64,000 nucleotides of DNA from positions 4,244,002 through 4,308,001 of the forward strand of contig CP046177.1 of the NCBI GenBank assembly GCA_014075215.1, given 5' to 3'. This document shows, in pieces, positions 11,562 to 20,509 of this stretch. Source of the stretch: Flavobacteriaceae bacterium (GTDB lineage: Bacteria > Bacteroidota > Bacteroidia > Flavobacteriales > Flavobacteriaceae). Under the pieces are notes generated by a model that searched no databases, was not told where the DNA came from, and saw nothing but the letters and a program-made list of their open reading frames with translations. Every line of letters begins with the position of its first letter. Positions within the stretch are counted from its first letter, which is position 1. The position numbers and the translations under genes were made by a program.

Positions 11562-11646
11562 TATCCAAATATGGATATTGTTTTATTACTCATTTGTGGA
11601 TACCTTAGATTTTTCAATGCACTTTAAAAGTATCCATATATGAATA
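11562..11646. promoter_or_regulatory. Operator-like palindromes between XRE and ATPase (M1)
   Basis: Three related sites: tatccaaatatggata (11562-11577, a tatcca/tggata palindrome), a half-site tgtggatacc (about 11596-11603) and tatccatatatgaata (11631-11646). The last overlaps the ATPase start codon at 11640. The same motif occurs at the equivalent place in M2, so binding by the adjacent XRE protein is a reasonable inference. Confidence 0.55.
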
Positions 11647-13166
11647 TTTTAGACACAAGTAACACCAACAACTACAAGTACACTACAAAACATTTAGAAC
11701 TCCATATTTTAGGTGGAATTAGAACCAACAAATTAGAAAGTCTACGAGTAACAATAAGCATACAGAAACCCAAACAGCATAACGTTTTAAGGCAAAGTAT
11801 AGACTTGTATAATGATAATCAAGTAGAGAAATTAGTACGAAAATCAGCAGAAAGATTAGAAATAGGAACAAGTATCGTAAGAAAAGTATTACAAGAACTC
11901 ACACACGAATTACAGAATTATAGATTTTTATTATTAGACAAACAAGCAGAAGCCTATAAACCCTACACAAAAGAGTTAACAGCTAAAGAAATTGCAGAAT
12001 CAGAAGAATTTTTAAGACAGGGAAACTTGCTAGAGAGAACCAACAAATACATCAGTGAATCTGGAGTTATTGGCGAAGACGTTAATAGATTGCTGATGTA
12101 TTTAATTTTTACGTCAAGAAAAACCAACAATCCTTTGCACTGTATTTCTTTGGGAAGTTCTGGAACAGGTAAAACACACCTGCAATCTTCTATAGCAGCT
12201 TTAATGCCAGAAGAAGATATTATAGAAGTAACTACTTTATCTGCAAATGCTTTGTACTATTTTGCTAAAACAGAGCTCTCTCATCGAATTATTATGATAG
12301 AAGATTTAGACGGCGTACAAAAAGTATTGTATACCATTAGAGAATTTGCTAGTAAGAAATGGATTAAAAAACGCGTGGTTCATAAAGATAAAAACGGAGA
12401 GAGTAAAACCATTCCCTTAGAAGTACAAGGCCCTGTTTGTTTTGCAGGCGCTACCACCCAAGAGACTATTTACGAAGACAATGCCAATCGTTCTTTTTTA
12501 TTATACATAGATGAAAGCCAAAAACAAGACAAACGTATTATGGATTATCAGCGATTAGTCATTGCAGGAAAAGTAGATGAAAGCCTACAGCATACAGCCA
12601 AAAGCTTATTGCAGAATATACAGAGAGTTTTAAAACCCATCAAAGTGATTAATCCGTATGCAGAATATTTAGAGCTTCCGCAATCCGTTTTTAAACCAAG
12701 AAGAACCAATGCTCATTATTTACGATTTATAAGTGCCATCACATTTTACAAACAATACCAACGCGAACACAAAGTAAATAAAGAAACTGGAGAAGAATAC
12801 ATAGAAACAGAAATAGAAGACATTAAAGAAGCAAATGAATTAATTATAGAAGTATTATTAAGAAAGTCAGATACATTAACAGGAGCTTGTAGAAATCACT
12901 TAGAGAATCTAAAAACATACTTAAAGGAAGAGAATACAACCACGTTTACAAGTTCTGAAATTAGAAGAAAATTAAGACTCAAAGAAAGTACATTAAGAAA
13001 CTATACTAAACAACTCTTATTAGAAGGTTATATAAGATACGTAAAAGCAGAAAAAGGGAAAATGTATCATTATGAAATTGTTGATATAGACGAATATACA
13101 AACCTTAAAGCGCAGATAAATAAAGCGTTACAAGACTGTATAGATAGAATAAAAGGTAAAGAATAA
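11640..13166 (+). CDS. P-loop ATPase/helicase-like protein of module M1
   Basis: 508 aa. Domains in order: an N-terminal region with ILGGIRTNKLESLRVT and a helical segment (IDLYNDNQVEKLVRKSAE); a P-loop with Walker A SSGTGKTH (about residues 171-178) and Walker B IIMIEDLDG (about 217-225); and a C-terminal winged-helix-like part (TSSEIRRKLRLKESTLRNY). The whole corresponds to the C-terminal two-thirds of the 841-aa primase-ATPase of module M4, which adds zinc-finger and Toprim domains. A role in replication or excision of the module is inferred. It is followed by direct repeats and two tyrosine recombinases on the same strand. Homologues: M2 intact, M3 broken, M5 fragment. Confidence 0.7.
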   Translation: MNILDTSNTNNYKYTTKHLELHILGGIRTNKLESLRVTISIQKPKQHNVLRQSIDLYNDNQVEKLVRKSAERLEIGTSIVRKVLQELTHELQNYRFLLLDKQAEAYKPYTKELTAKEIAESEEFLRQGNLLERTNKYISESGVIGEDVNRLLMYLIFTSRKTNNPLHCISLGSSGTGKTHLQSSIAALMPEEDIIEVTTLSANALYYFAKTELSHRIIMIEDLDGVQKVLYTIREFASKKWIKKRVVHKDKNGESKTIPLEVQGPVCFAGATTQETIYEDNANRSFLLYIDESQKQDKRIMDYQRLVIAGKVDESLQHTAKSLLQNIQRVLKPIKVINPYAEYLELPQSVFKPRRTNAHYLRFISAITFYKQYQREHKVNKETGEEYIETEIEDIKEANELIIEVLLRKSDTLTGACRNHLENLKTYLKEENTTTFTSSEIRRKLRLKESTLRNYTKQLLLEGYIRYVKAEKGKMYHYEIVDIDEYTNLKAQINKALQDCIDRIKGKE

Positions 13167-13189
13167 TACTTGTCTGTACGACACGCACC

Positions 13190-13273
13190 CTCGCAAGTTC
13201 GCAACCACTTCGCAAGTAGCATTTTTGCGAAGTTATTTAATTAACAATCAGTTTATTAAATAAGGTTCGCAAC
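13190..13273. repeat. Iteron-like ttcgcaa repeats downstream of the M1 ATPase
   Basis: Repeated ttcgcaa/ttgcgaa units: ctcgcaa, gttcgcaac, cttcgcaag and an inverted ttgcgaag within 13190-13234, plus ggttcgcaac at 13264-13273. Different but analogous repeats follow the ATPase/primase gene in M2, M3 and M4, which suggests an origin-like or initiator-binding site. Confidence 0.5.
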
Positions 13274-13320
13274 AAAGCTTCAAAAAACACATACCGAGTA
13301 AAAAATAAAAAACGATAAGA

Positions 13321-14265
13321 ATGAAAAAATTAATACTACAAAACGAACCTTATAAAATCTTTGTGAAGAACTTTAAAGAATGGTTAGACATCTTAGGTTA
13401 TGCAGAAAGTACAGTGTATAGTTTACCCTTACATCTTCAGGAGTTTTTTTATTATTTAGAGCAAAGTAGTATTAAAAGTATCAATGATATTAGTACAAAG
13501 ACAGTCAAAGAATATTATAGTTATTTACAAGAAAGGCCCAATCAAACAAGAAATGGAAGTTTAAGTAAAAGTTACTTAAACAAACACCAACAAGCTCTTA
13601 AGAAATTTAGAGAATATTTAAAACAACACAACTACAAAGACTTCAATATACATTTAAAAACAGAAGAGAATCCAACAGAAGAACGAATCAATATACTTAC
13701 ACAATTAGAAATTAAAGAACTCTTTAAAGCAACAGAGTATAGTCATAATTATGAGCATTATAGATTAAGAGATAAAGCCATCTTAGTAATCTTTTACAGT
13801 TGTGGATTACGCAGGACGGAGGCCGTCAGCCTAGATATAAAAGATATATTCTTTGATAAAGAGCGCATACACGTTAGAAAAGGAAAGAATTACAAGGAAC
13901 GGGTAATACCCGTCAATAGATACAATTTACAAATCCTAGAAGACTATGTCTTTGAATCACGACCACAATTTACTCGCACTGAGCGAAGTCGAAGTGAAGA
14001 AGCACTATTTATTAGTAAACAAGGCAAGAGAATGGGCGGAATGAGTTTATCAAACCGATTGCAGAAAATTATACAAGCAAGTAATAACAAGGAGATTGTA
14101 GAAAAAAAAATTACACTACATACATTAAGGCATAGCATTGCAACACACTTATTACAACAACAAGTAAAGTTAGAGTCTATCAAAACCTTTTTAGGCCACA
14201 GTAGCTTGGAATCTACACAACTGTACACTCATTTATTAAAAACAATAGAAGATGATAGGGTATAA
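13321..14265 (+). CDS. Tyrosine recombinase (XerC/D-like), first of pair, M1
   Basis: 314 aa. An N-terminal SAM-like core-binding domain (about residues 8-110) is followed by the catalytic domain. Visible residues: box I Arg in CGLRRTEAV (about 163), HTLRHSIATHLL (about 266-277), FLGHSSLESTQLYTHL with the H and nucleophilic Tyr (about 301). It therefore looks catalytically complete. It overlaps the next recombinase gene by 14 bp. A short palindromic repeat (13977-13996) adds an in-frame TRTERSRSEE-like stretch that is absent from the M2 homologue. Confidence 0.88.
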   Translation: MKKLILQNEPYKIFVKNFKEWLDILGYAESTVYSLPLHLQEFFYYLEQSSIKSINDISTKTVKEYYSYLQERPNQTRNGSLSKSYLNKHQQALKKFREYLKQHNYKDFNIHLKTEENPTEERINILTQLEIKELFKATEYSHNYEHYRLRDKAILVIFYSCGLRRTEAVSLDIKDIFFDKERIHVRKGKNYKERVIPVNRYNLQILEDYVFESRPQFTRTERSRSEEALFISKQGKRMGGMSLSNRLQKIIQASNNKEIVEKKITLHTLRHSIATHLLQQQVKLESIKTFLGHSSLESTQLYTHLLKTIEDDRV

Positions 14266-15139
14266 AGAATATTTAAAGAAAGAGAATTATAGAACAACAA
14301 CAATAGATAGTTATACAAACGAGGTAAAGAAATTTAATTCTTGGTGCAAGAGAAATCATACAACTCCAGAGCAAATAGATTACAAAACTTGTATGAAATA
14401 TATTAAACACTTACAAAGAAAGAATACTAATAAAAAGACGGTAAATCATAAACTTGGAATCATAAAGAGCTATCTAAACTATTTAATAGCTGTCGCCTTG
14501 CGGCCAGATAACCCGATAGAAACTACCACCATTAAAGGCATCAAAAGAACAGTCAATTACAACATCTTAGAATCTGATGAATTGGAAGATTTATATTATA
14601 GTTATCAAAGCGACAATGTCGCAGATAAGTACCACAGACTGTGTGCAAAGAGGAATAAAGTAATCGTTGGTTTACTAGTCTATCAAGGATTAAATACAAC
14701 AGAACTCATACAATTAGAACTCGAAGATTTACAACTTTATAAAGGCAAAGTTTATATAAAAAGTGGAGCAAGAAGTAACTCAAGAACATTAGAATTAAAA
14801 CCCTGGCAAGTCATAGAATTTTTAGAATATATAAAAGAAGTTAGAGAAGAAATTATAGATAGAAAACAACTACAAACTGATAGAATCTTTATTCCAAGTA
14901 ACAAACGCTTGGGAAATACAATCCAGTTTATTTTAAAGAAGTTAAAAAAGATAAATCATAAAGTAAATAGTTCCAATCAAATAAGAGCAAGTGTAATTAC
15001 AAACTGGTTAAAACAATATAATTTAAGAGAAGTTCAAGTGATGGCAGGGCATCGTTATATATCTTCTACAGAACGTTATGTACAAAACGATTTAGAATCT
15101 TTACATGAAATTGTAAATAACTTCCATCCAATACAATAA
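14252..15139 (+). CDS. Degenerate tyrosine-recombinase-like protein, second of pair, M1
   Basis: 295 aa with the same two-domain fold signature as the first recombinase: N-terminal core-binding region, then GLNTTELIQLELEDL where a box I Arg is expected, QIRASVITNWL where HxLR is expected, AGHRYISSTERY retained with the Tyr. The box I Arg and box II His appear replaced. The M2 homologue (36189-37076) shows the same changes, so this is a conserved state, not random decay. It probably acts as a non-catalytic or asymmetric partner of the first recombinase in module integration or excision; this is inferred. Confidence 0.8.
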   Translation: MIGYKEYLKKENYRTTTIDSYTNEVKKFNSWCKRNHTTPEQIDYKTCMKYIKHLQRKNTNKKTVNHKLGIIKSYLNYLIAVALRPDNPIETTTIKGIKRTVNYNILESDELEDLYYSYQSDNVADKYHRLCAKRNKVIVGLLVYQGLNTTELIQLELEDLQLYKGKVYIKSGARSNSRTLELKPWQVIEFLEYIKEVREEIIDRKQLQTDRIFIPSNKRLGNTIQFILKKLKKINHKVNSSNQIRASVITNWLKQYNLREVQVMAGHRYISSTERYVQNDLESLHEIVNNFHPIQ

Positions 15140-15158
15140 AATCTTAAATTTGTGTAAA

Positions 15159-15410
15159 ATGAAAGTCATGAACATTGAAACCACAAAGCTAGAATTGATG
15201 CAGATGTTATTACAAACTCAAAAGGAGAGTGTTTTAGCAAAAATCAAGAGTATTTTTGAACAAGAATCGAGTACTTTTTATTCCACTAAAATATCTGATT
15301 TACAACAAAGGGCAGAAGAATCTTTAAAATCCATAGAAAGTGGAGAAACAAGACCGATCGAGGAATTTAAAAATCAACTGGACAATTGGAAGAACAATCA
15401 AGCTATTTAG
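15159..15410 (+). CDS. Putative antitoxin of a ParE/RelE-type pair (M1)
   Basis: About 83 aa, start taken at ATG 15159 (15168 is also possible). It is a charged, largely helical protein (LELMQMLLQTQKESVLAKI, then SIESGETRPIEEFKNQL) with no family I can name. It overlaps the ParE-like toxin gene by about 25 bp, the usual coupling of type II toxin-antitoxin genes, so it is called as the antitoxin from context. It would stabilise the mobile module. Confidence 0.65.
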   Translation: MKVMNIETTKLELMQMLLQTQKESVLAKIKSIFEQESSTFYSTKISDLQQRAEESLKSIESGETRPIEEFKNQLDNWKNNQAI

Positions 15411-15730
15411 TAGAGATTACATCAAAGGCAGAACAGTACTACTGGAGCTTATTGGTTCACTTATATGAAAATCACTCTATTGAAAGTGCCAATAAGAAAT
15501 CTGATGAGATTATAGCGTTAGCAATGTCTTTAAATGTTAATCCTCAAAGAGGAAGTTTAGAAGAAGATTTAGCCCATTTTAACAAAGAATTTAGATCGCT
15601 GATTTATCGTATTACCAAACGCAAAACAGTCAAGATTATTTACTTGATTGACGAATTAACAAACAAGGTGTATGTAACTGACTTTTTTGCAACACTGATG
15701 AACCCCGATAGAAAGAAGAAAAGAAGTTAA
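15386..15730 (+). CDS. ParE/RelE-superfamily toxin (M1)
   Basis: 114 aa from a TTG start within the end of the antitoxin gene. The pattern fits the ParE/RelE fold: an N-terminal helix pair (AEQYYWSLLVHLYE...ANKKSDEIIALAMSL), NPQRGSLEEDL, then EFRSLIYRITKRKTVKIIYLID and a terminal VYVTDFFAT strand. It probably acts on gyrase or ribosome-bound mRNA like other members; which target cannot be told from sequence. In module M3 the same position is taken by a DUF433/DUF5615 pair, so the modules carry interchangeable addiction genes just before repeat E. Confidence 0.75.
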   Translation: MEEQSSYLVEITSKAEQYYWSLLVHLYENHSIESANKKSDEIIALAMSLNVNPQRGSLEEDLAHFNKEFRSLIYRITKRKTVKIIYLIDELTNKVYVTDFFATLMNPDRKKKRS

Positions 15731-15743
15731 TTTAAAGGGTTGT

Positions 15744-16213
15744 AAGGTGTTCGCTACGCCCCTCTGTGCAGCACTTTTTTTTGGCCAAAAAAAAATACAT
15801 CGGCTTACAGCCGTTTTTGTCCAAAAAAAAGCTGCTGCCTCCCTGCTTCTGCTCCGCTCACTCGCAGCTCCTCTGTATTTTTGCTGACGGCTCCTATGGG
15901 TCGCCTACAAAAATCCACCGCTGCTTATCGGGCGCAGCCGCTGGTGCCAAAGCCTACTGCGCATTTTTTTTTAATCGATTTATTATTTTTATAATAAGGA
16001 GAAAAAAAATGCTTGTGGCGCGTCCACGCTGCTCACTTAATCGTTCGCAGACAATGTGTCCACGTCGGCTTTGGCGCTGCGCTTTCGCTGCGCTGGTTTT
16101 GCGTACAACGCAGAACACTCAATCGGCGTTGGCCTCTACAAACAGTGCGGTACCAATCAAAAAAGGAAAATACATAGTAGGCTATCATCCTACAAAAAGT
16201 TTACCGTTTTTTT
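15744..16213 (+). repeat. GC-rich repeat E, copy E1
   Basis: About 470 bp, clearly richer in G+C than its surroundings, beginning aaggtgttcgctacgcc and ending at a t-run after gtttacc. It is full of short inverted repeats (cggcttacagccg, gcgctgcgctttcgctgcgc). Copies E2-E5 lie between a mobile module and an RHS cassette. Open frames across it are not preserved in E3, so it is treated as non-coding DNA or structured RNA of unknown function. Confidence 0.75.
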
Positions 16214-16513
16214 AGTTAAATCCTAAAATGAGTTTACAGTTTTTAAAATCAGTACGGAAATCATTTTAGATATCAGAAGCTAAAGAACTTACAACAAACT
16301 ATGTAGTTCCCCTGCTGAACGCGCTATCGCTTGTCTCATTTTAAAAAGCTGACGATTTATCTCCCTGGCTTCGGCCCCACTATAAATCCTCATCTTTTTA
16401 AAACGGAAGTTCCCCCCAATACTCAGTACTCAATACTCACTACCAATTACCGATAACAAATCCACCAATGAACCAACAGGTATCCGGAATTTTTTTATAT
16501 ATTAGCATCAGCT
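16214..16513 (+). other. Leader L1 between repeat E and cassette C2
   Basis: Non-coding 300 bp. It begins with copies of a 17-bp iteron (tcctaaaatgagtttac at about 16223; a variant tcctacaaaaagtttac lies at the end of E1). The ORF MSLQFLKSVRK... that is open in L2 and L5 is interrupted here, so coding is unlikely. The tail is shared with L3 and L4 up to the ATG of leader type A. Confidence 0.6.
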
Positions 16514-17704
16514 ATGACAGCAACCGAAATAACATATCAAAATTTTTTCTTCTCAGGGGAGATACCGTGCCAGAAAAAGGCAACCGGAGAAAAAAAATGC
16601 GTAAGCGCACTACAGTTCTTTAATCAGCCGGAAGGGTATGTAAAAAACGAGGATGGCAAGTTCGGATATGTGTATCAATACAAAGACCACTTAGGTAATG
16701 TACGACTATCATACACAGATACCGATGATTCGGGGGATATATCTCAAGATGAGATTGTAGAGGAGAGCTCGTATTATCCATTCGGATTACGCCATCGTGG
16801 ATATAATAATGTGGTAAGCTCTAATGGTAATTCTGTAGCAAATAAATATGGTTTTGGCGGAAAAGAATTGAATGAAGAGCTTGGATTGGAATGGCATGAT
16901 TTTGGTGCTAGAAATTATGATGCTTCTTTAGGGCGTTGGATGAACTTAGACCCTCTTGCAGAAGGAATGAGAAGGTTTAGTCCTTATAATTACGCTTGGG
17001 ACAATCCAATTATTTTCACAGATCCTGATGGGATGTGGGGTAAATATTATGCAGAAGACGGTACTTATTTGGGTGATGATGGAATTGATGATAATAAAGT
17101 ATACCAAACAACAGTAACGGCATATGAAAATCATGTTGATGGAGAGGCTGTAATGAAATTCGGCGGTTCAGATTTTGAAAGCCTAAAAAGTGATACGGAT
17201 ACACATTTTCTTGGAAAAACAAATGAATTTGGATTAATTCAATTAACAGGAATGGGGAATGAAAATATAGCTAATTATGGAAGTGAAGATAAATATTCAT
17301 ACACCGATAAGAAAGGTAATACAGTAGCAAAAGGTAAACATGGAGACGATTGGGTAACCCCAGAAGTAGGTGCTGCTTTTAATGCTGCGGTTAACGAATT
17401 GAATGAAGATTCTAGTACTAGTATTACAGTAAAAGTTAATGATGGAAGTGCCTTTAACCCAGCTAAAAATCTAGGACATTCCACTCATTTTACTGGAGAG
17501 TCAATTGATATGCCATTTTTGAAGACAAATGGAACTCATAGTAACAATATTTCTAACTTATCAAAAGCAGATAAAAGCCTTAATGGTAAGTTTGTAAAGA
17601 TTCTTAAAGGAAAAGGTTTTACGAAAAATTATTCTGATAAGGGATCAATCCCAAACACAAAACATTCAAAAGGTCATAAAGATCATTTACACGTAGGGCA
17701 ATGA
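16514..17704 (+). CDS. RHS cassette C2: short RHS core with LAS-type peptidase tip
   Basis: 396 aa with leader type A (MTATEITYQNFFFSGEIPCQ), joining RHS core at LQFFNQPEGYV and continuing through DHLGNVRLSY, YYPFGLRHRGYNN and YDASLGRWMNLDPLAEG. The tip has HFTGESID (HxxGxxxD) and, at the very end, HKDHLHVG, the two zinc motifs of LAS metallopeptidases (MepA/VanX/M15-like). A peptidoglycan-cleaving toxin is inferred. There is no signal peptide or shell, so it probably functions after being joined to a full RHS gene. The neighbour 17721-18389 is its immunity gene. Confidence 0.75.
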   Translation: MTATEITYQNFFFSGEIPCQKKATGEKKCVSALQFFNQPEGYVKNEDGKFGYVYQYKDHLGNVRLSYTDTDDSGDISQDEIVEESSYYPFGLRHRGYNNVVSSNGNSVANKYGFGGKELNEELGLEWHDFGARNYDASLGRWMNLDPLAEGMRRFSPYNYAWDNPIIFTDPDGMWGKYYAEDGTYLGDDGIDDNKVYQTTVTAYENHVDGEAVMKFGGSDFESLKSDTDTHFLGKTNEFGLIQLTGMGNENIANYGSEDKYSYTDKKGNTVAKGKHGDDWVTPEVGAAFNAAVNELNEDSSTSITVKVNDGSAFNPAKNLGHSTHFTGESIDMPFLKTNGTHSNNISNLSKADKSLNGKFVKILKGKGFTKNYSDKGSIPNTKHSKGHKDHLHVGQ

Positions 17705-17720
17705 TTAAAATAGATGAAAG

Positions 17721-18389
17721 ATGAAAAATAAAATTAGCATTATATTTTTAATAATAGCAGTTTCTTGTTTTGCAAAAGATAAAGGTAAAGGTTTACTATA
17801 TATTATCAAGAATGAAAAGAAAGTAGAAATAAAGATATACGAAAGAAGTAATTCAAATAGTAAAATGTTAGCTGTATTTACTTATGAAAACAAAGGAAAT
17901 GGAGAAATTGTATATGAAATAAATTCTGAAAGGTTAGTAGAAGAAAATCTTATAGAGTTTGAATATGAAGAACAAGGAATCCCATTGTGTAGAAAATATA
18001 AAAATTGGTTAAAAGTTATTTATGGATTTGAGAAAAATGGGAAAAAGTTAGTCGGCTGGATTAAATATGAAAAACAAAAGATAAATTATTTTTTTTGGTC
18101 TGAGCATCTAAAATCAAAGTTATTATTCTTTGAATCTTCCGACAAGATTAATCTATATGATGCAATTAATGGCAATGAAGTATCATTTAAATTAGAACCA
18201 TCTCCTTATTTAAAATATGATTATATTATGAAGCCACTAGAAACGAAAGGGAAGTGGATGAAAGTAGAATTAACTACGCCTAATGATAATTGTGACATTC
18301 CTAATCATAAAAGAAAAGGAGTTTTTTGGATAAGATATTTAGATGATAAGTTTAGCCCTAAAGTATGGTATTTTACAAGAGGGTGTTGA
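17721..18389 (+). CDS. Putative secreted immunity protein for the LAS-type tip
   Basis: 222 aa with an N-terminal signal (MKNKISIIFLIIAVSCFAKD). The rest is beta-rich with two SH3-like stretches (YRKYKNWLKVIYG-like and KGKWMKVELTTP ending in YLDDKFSPKVWYF). It starts 17 bp after the toxin stop. Export to the periplasm fits neutralising a cell-wall hydrolase. No family was identified with certainty; the immunity role is inferred from position and localisation. Confidence 0.6.
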   Translation: MKNKISIIFLIIAVSCFAKDKGKGLLYIIKNEKKVEIKIYERSNSNSKMLAVFTYENKGNGEIVYEINSERLVEENLIEFEYEEQGIPLCRKYKNWLKVIYGFEKNGKKLVGWIKYEKQKINYFFWSEHLKSKLLFFESSDKINLYDAINGNEVSFKLEPSPYLKYDYIMKPLETKGKWMKVELTTPNDNCDIPNHKRKGVFWIRYLDDKFSPKVWYFTRGC

Positions 18390-18484
18390 AAAGATAGTTT
18401 CCTAAATTAACACTTAAGAAAATAATTTTAATTAAATATTGAAAATAAGTAAACCTGCTGCTGCAGGTCAGGTAAATAACAAAA

Positions 18485-18518
18485 GATACCGTTCTGTAAA
18501 ATCTGAGCGGTATTTTTT
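18485..18518 (+). terminator. Terminator after cassette C2
   Basis: Stem gatacc(gttc)/(gagc)ggtat with loop tgtaaaatct, followed by tttttt. Confidence 0.6.
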
Positions 18519-18560
18519 ATTTTTGAGTTATGGATAATTTAGAAAACCTAATAACCACAG

Positions 18561-18831
18561 GCATGGCACACACTATTAAAACCACGACAAAAAGGTTCCA
18601 ACATTGGAACTTTCCAATAATGACAAGGGTTTTAAGGAAATGACATAAGTTGAAAATTTATAAAGACATAGGAATATTTAATAGTGGATATTTCTATGTT
18701 CTTTCATGACTATAAAGTGAATTTTATATAATCGTAACCAGAGTTATCTAGGAAATGAGTTTATTTGAAGTATTTTAAGAATTACACCCTATAGGAATTA
18801 CACAAGCATTAAATTCTTGATTGGTTCGTAC
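18561..18831 (-). mobile_element. 271-bp end fragment of the IS3-like element
   Basis: Nearly identical to 7834-8104, including the last codons of the DDE transposase; cut by IS110 copy 2 right after ttggttcgta. Confidence 0.75.
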
Positions 18832-18884
18832 CCCTGTATTCTATGATAAAAACAAGTAAAAGTTGAGATATTATTTTTACTAAT

Positions 18885-19880
18885 TTATGCAGCAAATTTA
18901 AAAGTATCTACATAGGGTGTTTGTCGTTTGACAACGGCAAACACTCTTGCTATTAATTTGTTTCTAATAATGTTAACGGTACTCATTTTACTTTTGCCTT
19001 GTTTTATTCTTTTATGATAGTATAATTTCATTTCTGGGTTATGTTGTATAGCAGAAATAGCGCACATATTAATAATTGCTTTCAATTTTTTATTAGCCAA
19101 ATGAGAGACTTTTGTACGTCCTTTAATACTAGTTCCAGATTGGTAAGGAAAAGGAGCAACACCACAATAAGAGGCAAACTTTCTCCAGTTTTCAAATTTT
19201 GAAAAATTGTCAGTAAACACAATCATCATTATAGCAGTTTGCATTCCTATACCTTTAACACTAGTAACAAGTTTATAGGTTTCTTTTAACATTATATTTT
19301 GGTCAATAATAGCTTGCATTTGAGTATTAATCTTGTGTATTTGTTTGGTTAGTTCTGCAATCATTTTTTGTTGAACGTCAAAGATTATTTTATACTCTTT
19401 TGCTTTATAAATTCTTTTTTGTTCTTTCAAAGTAACTTTAAAACCAGCTCTTTGTTTGTTAAGTTTTGTCCTTAAAGATAAGAGACTTTTTAGTTGTAAT
19501 ATACTTCTTTTAGGTAGCTTACTGGGTTTAAGTTCTTCTTTTAATCGATACCCATATAGAGCAATGCGTTTGGCATCAATTTGGTCATCCTTTCCACGAG
19601 CAATACCAATAGATCTTTTAATTTCTAAACCAGAAGCTATGAAAAAAGATAATTTTTGTTCAGTTAAAGACACAGATAATAAATGAGAGTACATTCCTGT
19701 ATGTTCAAATACAAACATGGTTTCTTCTTTAGAGAAAGACGAATTTTTAAAACTCCACTTTAGCATTAATTTAAATCCAGATTTACTGTTCTCAAACTGT
19801 TGAACAATTTGTTTAGAATAGATACAAACATCAATTAATAATTTACTGACATCGATTCCGATAATTTCATTTGTTTTCAT
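18885..19880 (-). CDS. IS110-family transposase, copy 2
   Basis: 331 aa, the reference form in this window, identical to copies 3 and 4. It has the RuvC-like DEDD start GIDVSK, the GKDDQIDAKRIALYGYRL acidic segment and the C-terminal PYQSGTSIKGR serine motif. It is intact and probably active. Confidence 0.92.
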   Translation of the reverse strand: MKTNEIIGIDVSKLLIDVCIYSKQIVQQFENSKSGFKLMLKWSFKNSSFSKEETMFVFEHTGMYSHLLSVSLTEQKLSFFIASGLEIKRSIGIARGKDDQIDAKRIALYGYRLKEELKPSKLPKRSILQLKSLLSLRTKLNKQRAGFKVTLKEQKRIYKAKEYKIIFDVQQKMIAELTKQIHKINTQMQAIIDQNIMLKETYKLVTSVKGIGMQTAIMMIVFTDNFSKFENWRKFASYCGVAPFPYQSGTSIKGRTKVSHLANKKLKAIINMCAISAIQHNPEMKLYYHKRIKQGKSKMSTVNIIRNKLIARVFAVVKRQTPYVDTFKFAA

Positions 19881-20170
19881 AATTTTGTAATTAGATATTA
19901 ATAATAGTTACTTAAACTAAGACCTTTAATAAGGGCAGAAACTGAAATTCTATATGGTTCTAAGTAACTTTTAAAAAGAACGGAGACTAATACGGGGGAT
20001 GGCTCTAAAAAGCTAGCTGGCCGCTAAAGTTCACTCCGTTCTTTTGTGTTTTTGGTTATCAACAAAATAAGAGTTATTAACAAAGAAAAAAAGAAGCAAA
20101 AAAAGAAATTTCATCATAACTATTATGTTTTTATTTTAAGTAATTATTTCTATTTGCTAATCTAAAGGCT
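19881..20170 (-). ncRNA. Candidate bridge RNA region of IS110 copy 2
   Basis: 12-bp stem 19974-19985 with 20034-20045 around a guide-like loop; in the transposase direction it reads tcccccgtattag, complementary to aatacgggg, the form of the right-end junction seen at copies 1, 4 and 5. Confidence 0.5.
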
Positions 20171-20226
20171 CGTCCTAGTATGTCACGCAACCGCTACCGC
20201 TAGCATTTGCTAGTGGCGTTTGTGAG
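20171..20226. repeat. REP-like palindrome beside IS110 copy 2
   Basis: Core gctagcatttgctag with flanks cgcaaccgctac and tggcg. It shares the tail (gcgtgacatactag on the other strand) with the palindromes at 40155 and 49746. Confidence 0.6.
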
Positions 20227-20509
20227 TAAAACAACGAAAAAAACTATTTTAAGAAATTAAGATATTTTTTTCGTTGTTTTTAGCAAATTACAGTTTACAA
20301 AAACGCTTGCAATACCTGTTCTAAAGCGGTTATTTTATTTTGGTTTTAAAACCTGCTCCGTTCACACCCCAAAATTTACCGAAAACAAAAAAGTTATTAA
20401 CATTCCTTTTTTTCTTCTCTACCCCTTTATACGCCTATCTTTCTTCCGTTTTTTCTTTGTTTTTGTTTTCCGCCCCATTCCGCCCTCATTTCAGGGGTTT
20501 TTGTGGGGG

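Larger units (their letters stand above)
18836..20170 (-). mobile_element. IS110-family element, copy 2
   Basis: About 1.335 kb, boundaries by comparison of the five copies. The right end abuts cccct and the IS3-like fragment; the left end abuts a REP-like palindrome. Confidence 0.85.
18831..20509. repeat. Palindrome P1, left arm
   Basis: Inverted copy of 21462-23139. It includes a whole IS110, a REP-like palindrome, a hairpin (20231-20280) and about 230 bp without recognisable genes. The arms differ at a few bases near 20245, so they are not a perfect mirror image. Confidence 0.8.

Noticed and set aside
15766..16215. A 149-aa ORF through repeat E with Cys/Arg-rich sequence
   Set aside because: The frame is altered in E3, truncated in E4, and the product changes ends with each copy; conservation follows DNA hairpins, not codons.
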